Under the pieces are notes generated by a model. That model did not search any database, had not been told where the DNA came from, and was given only the letters and a program-made list of their open reading frames with translations. A program made the position numbers and the translations under genes. A stretch of 48,210 bases of DNA from Eubacteriales bacterium (GTDB lineage Bacteria > Bacillota > Clostridia > Lachnospirales > Lachnospiraceae), in assembly GCA_030524585.1 (NCBI GenBank), contig JAUNGJ010000018.1, forward strand, positions 1-48,210, in the 5' to 3' direction. This document shows, in pieces, positions 26,109-34,439 of this stretch (positions are counted from its first letter, which is position 1; every line of letters starts with the position of its first letter).

Positions 26109-27766
26109 CAAAACGAATTTTCCGGTTGATCTGTTCAGCCGCAATGATAGTTTTTCTGGTTACATTTCTTATGATTGTCGGTGTGCTGTACCGTCACTTT
26201 TCTGAGATACAAAAGAATCAGCTGCGAGTCCAGACTAAGATGACGGCCCAGGGAGTGGAGCGGGCAGGGGAGTCCTATTTTGAGGGCCTGGATGCCGGCA
26301 ACTGCCGTGTTACCTGGATTGATTCAGATGGGACCGTTCTTTATGACAGCGTATCTGATTCTGAGGTGATGGAAAATCATCTGGAGCGTAAAGAGGTAAA
26401 AGATGCGCTGAAGAACGGCTATGGAGAGGCCGGCCGTTATTCGACAACATTGATGGAGAAAACCATGTATTCGGCAGAGAAGCTTTCGGATGGAACGGTG
26501 ATCCGGCTTTCCGTGGCACACAGCTCTATTCTGCTTCTTTTAATTGGGATGCTTCAGCCGGGGTTGGTGATTATCCTTGTGGCGGCTGTACTGTCCTTTG
26601 TGCTGGCAGGAAAAATGTCCAGGAGAATCGTGGCGCCCCTGAATGAGCTGAATCTGGATCGGCCGCTGGAAAATGAGGAGTATGATGAACTGTCGCCGCT
26701 TCTGCGCCGGATCAATAGTCAGCAGAACCAGCTTAGAAGGCAGAAGGAGGATCTGCAGAAGAAACAGAATGAGCTTGAGGTTATCATTGAAAATATGAAA
26801 GAAGGGATGGTTCTCCTGGATAAAAAGGGCCGTATTATCAGTATGAACCAGGCGGCAGGATGGCTTTTGGATGCGGAAAAATCCAGTATGGGAAAGGACC
26901 TGCTGATTATCAGCAGAAATCTGGAATTACAGGAAGCTGTGTCGGCGGCAGTGAAGGGGGAAACGACAGATGTTCATACAACTTTGCGCGGAAAGCGGAT
27001 CCAGATCAGCGCTGCGCCGATTTTTTCAGAAACCGGACTTTCAGGCATGGCAGTTGTATTGTTTGATATTACGGAAAAAGAACAGGCAGAGCAGAAGCGA
27101 AGAGAGTTTACGGCCAATGTCTCCCATGAGCTGAAGACACCGCTGCATTCGATTTCCGGGTATTCGGAGCTGCTGAAAAGCGGCATGGTAAAAATAGATG
27201 ATGTGCAGCTCTTTGCAGAGAAGATTTATAATGAAGCCAGGCGGATGATCCTTTTGGTGGAAGATACGATTCGCCTGTCGCAGCTGGATGAAGGCGGAGG
27301 GGAAATGGAAAGAACAAAGCTGGATTTGTACCAGATGGCAGAGAATACCGTACAGAACCTGATGCCTGTTGCCAGAGAACGTGGTGTTTCCGTCGGAATC
27401 GATGGGGAGCCGGTGATAATATATGGCGTCCGGGAGCTGATTCATGGAATTATATATAATCTTTGTGATAATGCGATTAAATATAACCGGGAGGGTGGTA
27501 ATGTGCAGGTTTCTGTTGAGAAAAGAGAGGCAGAGGCAGTGCTTACCGTACAGGATACAGGGATTGGAATTCCGGAGAAAGAGATAGACCGCATCTTTGA
27601 GCGGTTTTACCGGGTGGACAAGAGTCGGTCCAAGGAAGTGGGAGGAACCGGCCTGGGTCTTTCCATCGTAAAGCATGCAGTGCAGATTCATGGGGCAGGT
27701 ATTAAAATAAATAGTCAGGAGGGAGTTGGGACGAAGGTGTGCGTCAGCTTTCCGGCCGACAGCTAA
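26105..27766 (+). CDS. phoR: Phosphate-type sensor histidine kinase (PhoR)
   Basis: A 553-residue kinase. Two membrane helices (about 8-30 and 140-165) flank an extracellular domain; a linker, a PAS domain (about 225-330) and the H-box FTANVSHELKTPLHSISGYS follow, with the phospho-acceptor His341. The ATPase domain shows N (LCDNAIKYN), G1 (VQDTGIGIPE), F (FERFYRVDKSRS) and G2 (GGTGLGLSIVKH) boxes. The start overlaps the regulator gene by ATGA. Confidence 0.94.
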   Translation: MTKRIFRLICSAAMIVFLVTFLMIVGVLYRHFSEIQKNQLRVQTKMTAQGVERAGESYFEGLDAGNCRVTWIDSDGTVLYDSVSDSEVMENHLERKEVKDALKNGYGEAGRYSTTLMEKTMYSAEKLSDGTVIRLSVAHSSILLLLIGMLQPGLVIILVAAVLSFVLAGKMSRRIVAPLNELNLDRPLENEEYDELSPLLRRINSQQNQLRRQKEDLQKKQNELEVIIENMKEGMVLLDKKGRIISMNQAAGWLLDAEKSSMGKDLLIISRNLELQEAVSAAVKGETTDVHTTLRGKRIQISAAPIFSETGLSGMAVVLFDITEKEQAEQKRREFTANVSHELKTPLHSISGYSELLKSGMVKIDDVQLFAEKIYNEARRMILLVEDTIRLSQLDEGGGEMERTKLDLYQMAENTVQNLMPVARERGVSVGIDGEPVIIYGVRELIHGIIYNLCDNAIKYNREGGNVQVSVEKREAEAVLTVQDTGIGIPEKEIDRIFERFYRVDKSRSKEVGGTGLGLSIVKHAVQIHGAGIKINSQEGVGTKVCVSFPADS

Positions 27767-27809
27767 TATACGCCCGCACCGAAGCAGAAGAGTCCGGTGC
27801 GGGCGTATA
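27767..27809. terminator. Bidirectional hairpin between phoR and the DUF89 gene
   Basis: A perfect 15-base stem (TATACGCCCGCACCG with CGGTGCGGGCGTATA) with a 12-base loop lies at the meeting point of two convergent genes. It lacks a long T-tract, but its G+C-rich stem suits termination on both strands. Confidence 0.65.
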
Positions 27810-27818
27810 TAAATAACG

Positions 27819-28700
27819 TTAATGTAAGACGCTTATGCGTTTTTCGTTTCCGAGAATCGGAGTGAGAGGTTCTACTCCGAAGGCTTCTGTAAATAGCTGA
27901 CATTTACAGAGGAACAGATAATAGATGTTCCGGCTGCTGCCATGCAGTGTCTCAAAATTTCCCTGTCCTTTGGAAATGCACAGGTTGGCAGTGTTCATCC
28001 ATGCGGCAGCTTCCGCTGGAAGCCGTTCCACGATGGTTCCCGGCACACTGGTTCCGTTGGGAAGAACCTTTACCAGCCGGTCCATACCGATTTCCAGAGC
28101 ATCTTGGATGGTTGCATCGTTTAATATAGGAGCTTCTCTGGTCAGAACAGCAATTTCCAGATTCGGGTACTGTTCTTTTAGTACGTGGATAAAGATTTTG
28201 TCCAGTACAATTTCACCGGCATTATCTGTAATGTATAAGAGTCTCTTGGCATTGGCAAGCTCTGATTTCAGGAAGGTCAGTTCCTCAGTATCCAGTTCGA
28301 TAGCTGCCCGTCTGTCAAGCAGTTCCTGAAGTTTTGATTCCTGGACATCCTGAACGCCTGCAAAATCAATATAATTGCCGGTGACAGCATATTGGATTCC
28401 TGCGAGAAAAGGATCGTCGGCGTTATGAATCTCCCTTAGAATAGCAGATTCTTTTGCCAAAAGCAGCTGATTATACATTTGCTTTGGTCTGGCATAGCTG
28501 TCCTGGATTCCGGTGTATTTTCCTACCATGGCCAATATCCTGGACATCAGCTCTGGAGCGGACATTATTTTTGAGTTAAAAAGCAATTCTTCCATTTCTT
28601 GTTGCGCATATAGTTTTCTTTTCTCGGATAAATCACTTTCTTTTATAAATCCCAGTGCCTTGCGCTTACAGCAGTCGATACATTTCTGGTCAGCATTCAT
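27819..28700 (-). CDS. DUF89 family protein (ARMT1-like damage-control phosphatase)
   Basis: A 293-residue protein of the DUF89 family. It begins with a Cys-rich segment (CIDCCKRKAL), then has the metal-ligand motifs AGIQYAVTGNYIDF and TDNAGEIVLDK (Asp-Asn-x-Gly-Glu), followed by ISKGQGNFETL, the usual family order. DUF89 members are metal-dependent phosphatases proposed to remove damaged phosphometabolites. The start is ATG 28700 with GGAGGAGA eight bases upstream; the frame runs on to 29045 through noncoding DNA and the divergent transferase start. Confidence 0.88.
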   Translation of the reverse strand: MNADQKCIDCCKRKALGFIKESDLSEKRKLYAQQEMEELLFNSKIMSAPELMSRILAMVGKYTGIQDSYARPKQMYNQLLLAKESAILREIHNADDPFLAGIQYAVTGNYIDFAGVQDVQESKLQELLDRRAAIELDTEELTFLKSELANAKRLLYITDNAGEIVLDKIFIHVLKEQYPNLEIAVLTREAPILNDATIQDALEIGMDRLVKVLPNGTSVPGTIVERLPAEAAAWMNTANLCISKGQGNFETLHGSSRNIYYLFLCKCQLFTEAFGVEPLTPILGNEKRISVLH

Positions 28701-28832
28701 GACAGAATCTCCTCCGTTGGTATTTGCTGTCCTTATTGTATCATACAGCGGTAAGGAATGTATAGATTTTTCATTTGTATGTTGAGAAGAGAAGGTGTAT
28801 GCTAGTACATATCGAAAGGGATGAAAGCGAAA

Positions 28833-29507
28833 ATGATTCAGACATGGATTGCGGATATTACTCCGCTGTTGAACAATCAGATATATGAGAAATATTATAC
28901 CGATCTTCCAAAGTGGCGGAAGGAAAAGGCGGATAGACTGCATTATGCCGGGGATAGGGCTCGGAGTGTGGGAGCGTGGATACTGTATCAGCATATGCGG
29001 GAAGAATATGGGATTTCGCGGGAGGCGGTGTACAATTTGTCTCACTCCGGCAGATATGCGCTGTGTTCAGTGAAGGTGGAGAATGCAGCAGGATCCGGTG
29101 ATACGGCTATATTTCAGAATGAAGAACGTGTAACAAGATTAGGCTGCGACATTGAGATGATAAAGGACTTTCGGCCGGGTATTGCAAAGCGTTTTTATTG
29201 CCCGGCAGAGGAAGCATTTATTCTGGAACAGGAAGATGAGACGTGCCGAGCGGAGGCATTTTACCGATACTGGGTGCTGAAGGAAAGTTTTCTTAAGGCC
29301 ACCGGGCAGGGACTAAAGCTGGATCTTAGAAGCTTTGAGATCAGTATTGAGCATGGGCAGCCGGTTCTGATCCGTCAGCCGGAGGAGTATCCTGAGAGAT
29401 ATTATTACCGGGAATATCAGGTGACAGCAGGGGATGCCAAAGCTGCAGTATGCAGTACGGATTCAAACTTCGGAAAACTTCGGACCGCGGACATATTCCA
29501 TAGGTAA
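28833..29507 (+). CDS. 4'-phosphopantetheinyl transferase, Sfp type
   Basis: A transferase of about 224 residues that attaches the CoA phosphopantetheine arm to carrier proteins. Motif 1 is LGCDIEM (Mg2+-binding Asp and Glu) and motif 3 is RYWVLKESFLKATGQGLKLD, the W-x-x-K-E-S-x-x-K signature of the Sfp class. There is no peptide-synthetase or polyketide gene in the window, so the carrier-protein target is unknown. The ATG at 28821 has GAAAGGG almost touching it, so ATG 28833 is preferred, though either is possible. Confidence 0.9.
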   Translation: MIQTWIADITPLLNNQIYEKYYTDLPKWRKEKADRLHYAGDRARSVGAWILYQHMREEYGISREAVYNLSHSGRYALCSVKVENAAGSGDTAIFQNEERVTRLGCDIEMIKDFRPGIAKRFYCPAEEAFILEQEDETCRAEAFYRYWVLKESFLKATGQGLKLDLRSFEISIEHGQPVLIRQPEEYPERYYYREYQVTAGDAKAAVCSTDSNFGKLRTADIFHR

Positions 29508-29514
29508 TGCCGCT

Positions 29515-29543
29515 TGACGAATAGGGAATCATTTGTTAGAATA
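29515..29543 (+). promoter_or_regulatory. Promoter of the HTH/acidic protein-dgt group
   Basis: TTGACG, a 17-base spacer and TAGAAT. The start codon is about 160 bases further on, leaving a long leader that includes a GCAACT/AGTTGC inverted repeat (about 29573-29604). Confidence 0.65.
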
Positions 29544-29704
29544 ATTTTGTGGGAAAAAGATAGGTTTATGAAGCAACTTATTAGTTTACAGGGAGAGAGT
29601 TGCAGGAGATAAATCTACGGGGTGAGTATAAACTAAGACAGAGGGAAGCTTCTGTCTATCGGGCGTTGCAGAATGTGACGTTAATTAATAAGGAGGAGTC
29701 TATT

Positions 29705-30928
29705 ATGCTGGATCTTACATTCGGAGAACAAGTCAAAATTATCTTAAGCCGGAAAGGCATGACCATCAAAGAACTCGCAGAGACAATTGAAGAGAGAACC
29801 GGGAAGAAGATGTCCCGTCAAAATCTAACCCAGAGATTGGGACGTGATAATTTTCAGGAGCAGGATATGCGTATGATCGCAGATATTCTGGAATGTCCTT
29901 TTCAGCTGAGTATCCTTGCGGATAGTGAGGCGGTGGAGCGTGCGTCTAATATCGGGGATGTGCCTCCGACAGAGAAGGAGCTTTCCAAGCTTGCCAAGGC
30001 GAAGGCCCGCAGAGAGAAGAAGGTAAAGGAAGAGGAACGTCTGGCGGATGCGATGGAACAGATCCCAAGTGAAATAGAGGGTGAAGTGTCAGAGAAAGAG
30101 ATGACGCTTGGGGATTATATTGCTATTCATGAAGAACTGGAGCGCCAGGAGACGGACAGGCTTCCAAAGATTGAGGAAGAGTCTGTGCAGGCTATGCCGG
30201 AAGTGGCTGTGGCAGAAGAGCTTGTACTGGAAATGGCTGTGGCAGAAGAGCCGGTACCGGAGTCTGCTGATGAAGAAGAGAGCGTATCGGAAGAAGAACC
30301 GAGAGAGCCTCAGCGTGAGACTTACAGAAACGGACCGTCTATCTCTGACTATATCAGAAGTGTTTCAGAATCCGAGGAGCATAACGATGTAGAGGAAGTG
30401 CTTCGTGAGCTGGAGGAGATGGAAAAGGAGACAGAGCATAGTCAGCCCAATACTTCTAAGGTACAGGAGGAGCGCCGTCAGGAGACAAAGAAAATTACCG
30501 GATGGAGAGCGATGTTCCAGCGCAGACCGAGAAGAGAAAGACAGGAAGAGCTCCGCGAGGAAGAGAAGATAGAGCAGGAAATTCTGGCAGAACCAGTTTC
30601 AGCCACGGAGGATCATATAGAATATGAGGAGCCGGAAGAAGAGATTGTGGAAGTGCAGGAGGAACCTGCGGCAGAGCCGGAAGAAGAGATTGCAGAAGAA
30701 GAAGATGAGGCTGAGGACCTGAGCAGAGGTGAGGTGAATCCGTATACAGGACACGAATATGAGAGCAACAGTGTCCGGATGCATCCGAAGCGCATCGGAT
30801 ATGTACAGGTGTATGACCGAAGAGATCATGCATGGACAGATATGACGGAGTGGGCATTCCTGGGATATCAGGAGCGAAAGAAGGCTCTTCTTGGAAGAGA
30901 TTATGAGCCGCCGATTTATCTGGATTAA
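29705..30928 (+). CDS. HTH-domain protein with long acidic linker
   Basis: A 407-residue protein of unknown function. Residues 1-68 look like a Cro/C1-type helix-turn-helix (LSRKGMTIKELAETIEERTG and then MSRQNLTQRLGRDNF). The middle, about residues 95-330, is extremely Glu-rich and low in complexity, probably disordered. The last 60 residues form a compact conserved-looking block (VRMHPKRIGYVQVYDRRDHA and FLGYQERKKALLGRDYEPP). There is no membrane helix. AAGGAGG precedes ATG 29705; a TTG at 29600 opens the same frame but lies in the leader. It is 10 bases from dgt. Confidence 0.75.
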   Translation: MLDLTFGEQVKIILSRKGMTIKELAETIEERTGKKMSRQNLTQRLGRDNFQEQDMRMIADILECPFQLSILADSEAVERASNIGDVPPTEKELSKLAKAKARREKKVKEEERLADAMEQIPSEIEGEVSEKEMTLGDYIAIHEELERQETDRLPKIEEESVQAMPEVAVAEELVLEMAVAEEPVPESADEEESVSEEEPREPQRETYRNGPSISDYIRSVSESEEHNDVEEVLRELEEMEKETEHSQPNTSKVQEERRQETKKITGWRAMFQRRPRRERQEELREEEKIEQEILAEPVSATEDHIEYEEPEEEIVEVQEEPAAEPEEEIAEEEDEAEDLSRGEVNPYTGHEYESNSVRMHPKRIGYVQVYDRRDHAWTDMTEWAFLGYQERKKALLGRDYEPPIYLD

Positions 30929-30938
30929 GAGAGTGTGA

Positions 30939-32372
30939 ATGAGATTGAACTGGGAACAATTATTATCGACAAAGAGATATAGGACAAGTGGATCTGGGAA
31001 AAAATATGCCAGATCAGCTGATTTGAGAAGTGAATTTGAGCGGGATTATCAAAGGATCATTGGCAGTGCATCTTTTCGCAGGCTGCAGGATAAGACGCAG
31101 GTCTTTCCACTGGATAAGAGTGATTTTATCCGTACTAGGCTGACCCATTCTCTGGAGGTGTCTTCATTTGCGAAGTCTCTGGGACAGAATATAGGGGAAA
31201 ACATATTAGTGTATAAGAAGGACCGCTCATTTACGGTTCAGATGAAAGAGGATATCTGTAATATTCTGCAGTGTGCGGGGCTGATTCACGATATTGGCAA
31301 TCCGCCCTTCGGTCATTTTGGAGAGGATGCGATCAGGGAGTGGTTTGGCGACAATCTGCATAAGCTGCAGTTTCATGGACGGCCATTGGATCAGGTGCTG
31401 ACGAGGCAGATGAAGGAGGATTTGTATCATTTTGAAGGAAATGCACAGGCATTCCGTCTGGTGACGAAGCTTCATTATCTGGTGGATGAGAGGGGGATGA
31501 ATCTGACTTACGCGCTATTACATACAATTGTGAAATATCCGGTTCCATCTACAGAGATCAATCCAAAAAGCGGCAATATTAAGGACAAGAAGCTGGGATA
31601 TTATTATGCAGATGAAGAGATATTCCGTGAAATAGAAGAAACGCTTGGAACAAACGGCTGCCGTCATCCTCTGACATTTATTCTTGAGGCGGCAGATGAT
31701 ATTGCCTATAAGACTGCAGACATTGAGGATGCGTTTGTAAAAGGGTTTTTGTCCTACAACAAACTGATGGAGGAGCTTGTGGAGCTGGAGAGAACCTATG
31801 CACAGGTCCGCAATCCGTTTAGTCCTTCCGCGAAGCTTAAGGAGATGTACGACAGAGGGAGGGACATTCATATCGATGATCCGGAGGAGTATGCAATCAA
31901 GAACTGGATTGTCCGGGTGCAGGGATTTTTGATTAATTGCGCTACCTATGGTTTTACATCGAATTATGATGCAATTATGGAAGGCACTTACAGGTATGAT
32001 CTGTTTCATGGAACATTTGCAGAAAAACTTATGGATCTGCTGGGGGACCTTGCATATAGGGAAGTGTTTACATCGGAAACCATCTACCGGATGGAGGTTT
32101 CCGAGAGCGTTATGATTAACTATCTGATGGATCGCTTTATTGGAGCGGTGATCGGATACGATGACAGAGAACAGGAGCTTGGAACCATTGACAGGCGATT
32201 GGTTTCATTTATCTCCAGCAATTATAAGAGAGTTTACCACTATCATGCCCAGGGCAGAAGTGATGTAGAGAAGCTGTATCTGAGACTTCTGCTGGCAACC
32301 GACTATATCTGCGGTATGACCGACAGCTATGCGAGGCGTTTGTATCAGGAACTGACTTCCAGTGTATATTAG
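30939..32372 (+). CDS. dgt: Deoxyguanosinetriphosphate triphosphohydrolase (dGTPase)
   Basis: A 477-residue HD-superfamily enzyme that removes triphosphate from dGTP. The N-terminal signature is FRRLQDKTQVFPL, followed by TRLTHSLEVS and the HD motif HDIGNPPFGHFGEDAI with His117. ADDIAYKTADIEDAF carries the further metal Asp. The length and C-terminal region match clostridial Dgt. ATG 30939 has only a weak GAGAG ribosome site; TTG 30945 also gives a typical N-terminus. Confidence 0.95.
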   Translation: MRLNWEQLLSTKRYRTSGSGKKYARSADLRSEFERDYQRIIGSASFRRLQDKTQVFPLDKSDFIRTRLTHSLEVSSFAKSLGQNIGENILVYKKDRSFTVQMKEDICNILQCAGLIHDIGNPPFGHFGEDAIREWFGDNLHKLQFHGRPLDQVLTRQMKEDLYHFEGNAQAFRLVTKLHYLVDERGMNLTYALLHTIVKYPVPSTEINPKSGNIKDKKLGYYYADEEIFREIEETLGTNGCRHPLTFILEAADDIAYKTADIEDAFVKGFLSYNKLMEELVELERTYAQVRNPFSPSAKLKEMYDRGRDIHIDDPEEYAIKNWIVRVQGFLINCATYGFTSNYDAIMEGTYRYDLFHGTFAEKLMDLLGDLAYREVFTSETIYRMEVSESVMINYLMDRFIGAVIGYDDREQELGTIDRRLVSFISSNYKRVYHYHAQGRSDVEKLYLRLLLATDYICGMTDSYARRLYQELTSSVY

Positions 32373-32433
32373 GAATGTTTGAAGGAAAAGAAGAATAAAC
32401 TGTGTTGAGTACATCAGAATTGGAAGTGATGAT

Positions 32434-33363
32434 GTGGAGCAGTTTATCAGATATTTATACGAATACCGGAGCGGGCAGCCCTGCCGGAATGTGGGATTTG
32501 TTAAGGTCGAGCGGGGAGAAGAGCAGACGACGGTACATATACACGGAAAAGGGTTGCAGATGGGGAAGGAAAACGAATTATTACTGTATATTTTTTATGT
32601 GGAGAGGGATGTACCGGTGGGAATTCTGCAGGGAACCATCACAAATATTAATCCGTCTGTGAATTACCGGCTGATTTTTAACGGAGAGGATACTGGAATA
32701 CCGGAAAATTATCCGAAGATTCAGGGAATTATCATGGAGTCGGCAATGAAACGCAGATTTGCCGCCGTATGGAACGATATGCCCGTCAATGTGGAAGGCA
32801 TGCGGCCGTGGCAGGAGCCGGAGGCGGTTCCTATGACCATGACAGAAGCGGTTCAGCAGGCAGTTACTGCGAACATGACGGAGCAGGAATCCGCAGAGCC
32901 GGAAGCGAATGAGCAGAAGCTGGAAGAACAGGAAGCGGCAGAGCAGAAACCCACAGAACTGAGATTGGAAGAACAGGAAGCAACGGAGCAGACGCTGGAG
33001 GAGCAGGAAATTGATTCTTATATTGCGCCGTCCAGAATGCAGTATAAGAAAATCAGAAGGCAGGATATAGCCATGCTTCCGCGCTGTGAATGGCGTTTGG
33101 CGAATAATAGCTTTCTGCTTCATGGATATTATAATTATCACCATTTGGTGCTGATAGAGGATGGGGATGAGCTGTGGCTTGGCGTGCCGGGAATCTATCA
33201 CCAGCGGGAGGCGAGGGCGGCGGAAGCCTTTGGATTCTCAAGATTTGTGGACAATAATGACGGAGCGGTAGAGCTGGAAGCAGATGAGAAAGAGACCACA
33301 GATAATTTTGGCTACTGGTGTCGGAGAGTAAGGCAGACGAACACTTACAAGAGGCTGTTTTGA
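32434..33363 (+). CDS. DUF6128 domain protein
   Basis: A 309-residue protein of a Lachnospiraceae-type family of unknown function. The N-terminal domain (YLYEYRSGQPCRNVGFVKVE) and C-terminal domain (LANNSFLLHGYYNYHHLVLI and YWCRRVRQTNTYKRLF) are separated at about residues 148-190 by an acidic repeat based on E-E-Q-E-A-x-E-Q-x-x. The C-terminal part suggests a globular, possibly ligand-binding fold. No membrane segment is present. The start is GTG 32434, with GGAAGTG about seven bases upstream. It lies between dgt and tadA. Confidence 0.75.
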   Translation: MEQFIRYLYEYRSGQPCRNVGFVKVERGEEQTTVHIHGKGLQMGKENELLLYIFYVERDVPVGILQGTITNINPSVNYRLIFNGEDTGIPENYPKIQGIIMESAMKRRFAAVWNDMPVNVEGMRPWQEPEAVPMTMTEAVQQAVTANMTEQESAEPEANEQKLEEQEAAEQKPTELRLEEQEATEQTLEEQEIDSYIAPSRMQYKKIRRQDIAMLPRCEWRLANNSFLLHGYYNYHHLVLIEDGDELWLGVPGIYHQREARAAEAFGFSRFVDNNDGAVELEADEKETTDNFGYWCRRVRQTNTYKRLF

Positions 33364-33398
33364 ACCGTTGGAACAAAGAATGGGAAGAAGGAATTTAC

Positions 33399-33872
33399 AT
33401 GCTGACTGTGGATGAAAAATATATGAAAGAAGCTATCCGACAGGCCAGGAAAGCTTATGGACTCAATGAGACGCCCATTGGCTGTGTGATCGTGCATGAA
33501 GGGAAAATTATCGGCAGAGGCTATAACCGCAGAAATACGGATAAGAATCCGCTGGCTCATGCTGAGCTGGCTGCGATCCGAAAGGCCAGCAGGAAGATCG
33601 GAGACTGGCGGCTGGAGGAGTGCACCATGTATGTGACGCTGGAGCCCTGTCAGATGTGTGCGGGAGCCATTGTGCAGTCCCGCATGAAAAGAGTGGTGGT
33701 GGGATGTATGAATCCCAAGGCCGGGTGCGCGGGTTCAGTTCTGAATCTTCTGAATGTGGCACAATTTAATCATCAGGTAGAGCTTGAGACCGGGGTGCTG
33801 GAAGAAGAGTGCAGCCAGATGATGAAGACATTTTTCAGAGAATTGCGGGAAGCGAAGAAAAAAGACAAGTAA
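33399..33872 (+). CDS. tadA: tRNA adenosine(34) deaminase TadA
   Basis: A 157-residue zinc deaminase that converts A34 to inosine in tRNA-Arg. The zinc and catalytic residues are His54-Ala-Glu56 (PLAHAELAAIRKA) and PCQMCAG with Cys84 and Cys87. KAGCAGSVLNLL matches TadA rather than other cytidine-deaminase-like enzymes. The start is ATG 33399 with GAAGGA upstream. The longer frame to 33318 runs back into the DUF6128 gene. Confidence 0.95.
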   Translation: MLTVDEKYMKEAIRQARKAYGLNETPIGCVIVHEGKIIGRGYNRRNTDKNPLAHAELAAIRKASRKIGDWRLEECTMYVTLEPCQMCAGAIVQSRMKRVVVGCMNPKAGCAGSVLNLLNVAQFNHQVELETGVLEEECSQMMKTFFRELREAKKKDK

Positions 33873-33897
33873 TGCAGGTCAAGGAGGTTAAAACTTT

Positions 33898-33936
33898 AAA
33901 TGGCTGAAAGCAGGGATATCTGCTTCCAGCCATTTT
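33898..33936. terminator. Convergent terminator between tadA and V-ATPase operon 2
   Basis: AAATGGCTG-A-AAGCAG pairs with CTGCTT-C-CAGCCATTT around GGATAT, followed by T residues on the plus strand. It probably stops tadA and may also stop the minus-strand ATPase message. Confidence 0.8.
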
Positions 33937-33982
33937 TGTATAACAAATCTACTTTCTTCTGCCGACGGCTTTTTATCTGTTT

Positions 33983-34417
33983 TTAGCCTAAGAGCAGCAA
34001 ACTGAATACCAGCGTAAAGAGCGCTACCGTCTCTACGATACCGATTACGATAAAGTAGTTTGCCGTACCTTTTCCGGTTGAGCCGAGTGCATCTGCAGCT
34101 GCTGCAGCACATTTACCCTGGAACAGTCCGGAAAGTCCGATTGCAAGTCCTCCGAAGATACCAACTCCAAGGGCAAGACCCGGGTCGCCGCCGCCTGCCA
34201 TTGCAGATTTGATAAAGTTCATAAGAAGGAACCCGTAGATTGTCTGTGTAAGTGGCGCACCAGAGAACGCGATCATAATGAACGGCGCCGGTTTGCCGTT
34301 TGCATAACACTTTTTCCATGCTCCAACTGATGCCATTCCGGCAAATCCTGCACCGAATGCTGATCCTGAAGCGGACAAACCAAGTGCAGCTGCCATTCCA
34401 ACAAATGCTAAATTCAT
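33983..34417 (-). CDS. V-type ATPase subunit K, operon 2 (Na+-type ligands)
   Basis: A 144-residue four-helix proteolipid. Each half has a hairpin, and the carboxylate is Glu129 (GIVETVALF) in the last helix. Thr57-Gln58 in helix 2 (APLTQTIYGF) and Gln100 (LSGLFQGKCAA) match Thr64, Gln65 and Gln110 of the Na+-binding E. hirae NtpK; the Gln100-Glu129 distance of 29 residues is the same as there. Glu is followed by Thr, as in Na+ rings. Na+ coupling is thus inferred. It is last in a seven-gene operon. Confidence 0.93.
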   Translation of the reverse strand: MNLAFVGMAAALGLSASGSAFGAGFAGMASVGAWKKCYANGKPAPFIMIAFSGAPLTQTIYGFLLMNFIKSAMAGGGDPGLALGVGIFGGLAIGLSGLFQGKCAAAAADALGSTGKGTANYFIVIGIVETVALFTLVFSLLLLG

Positions 34418-34439
34418 AATTATTCTCCTTTATAAAATA

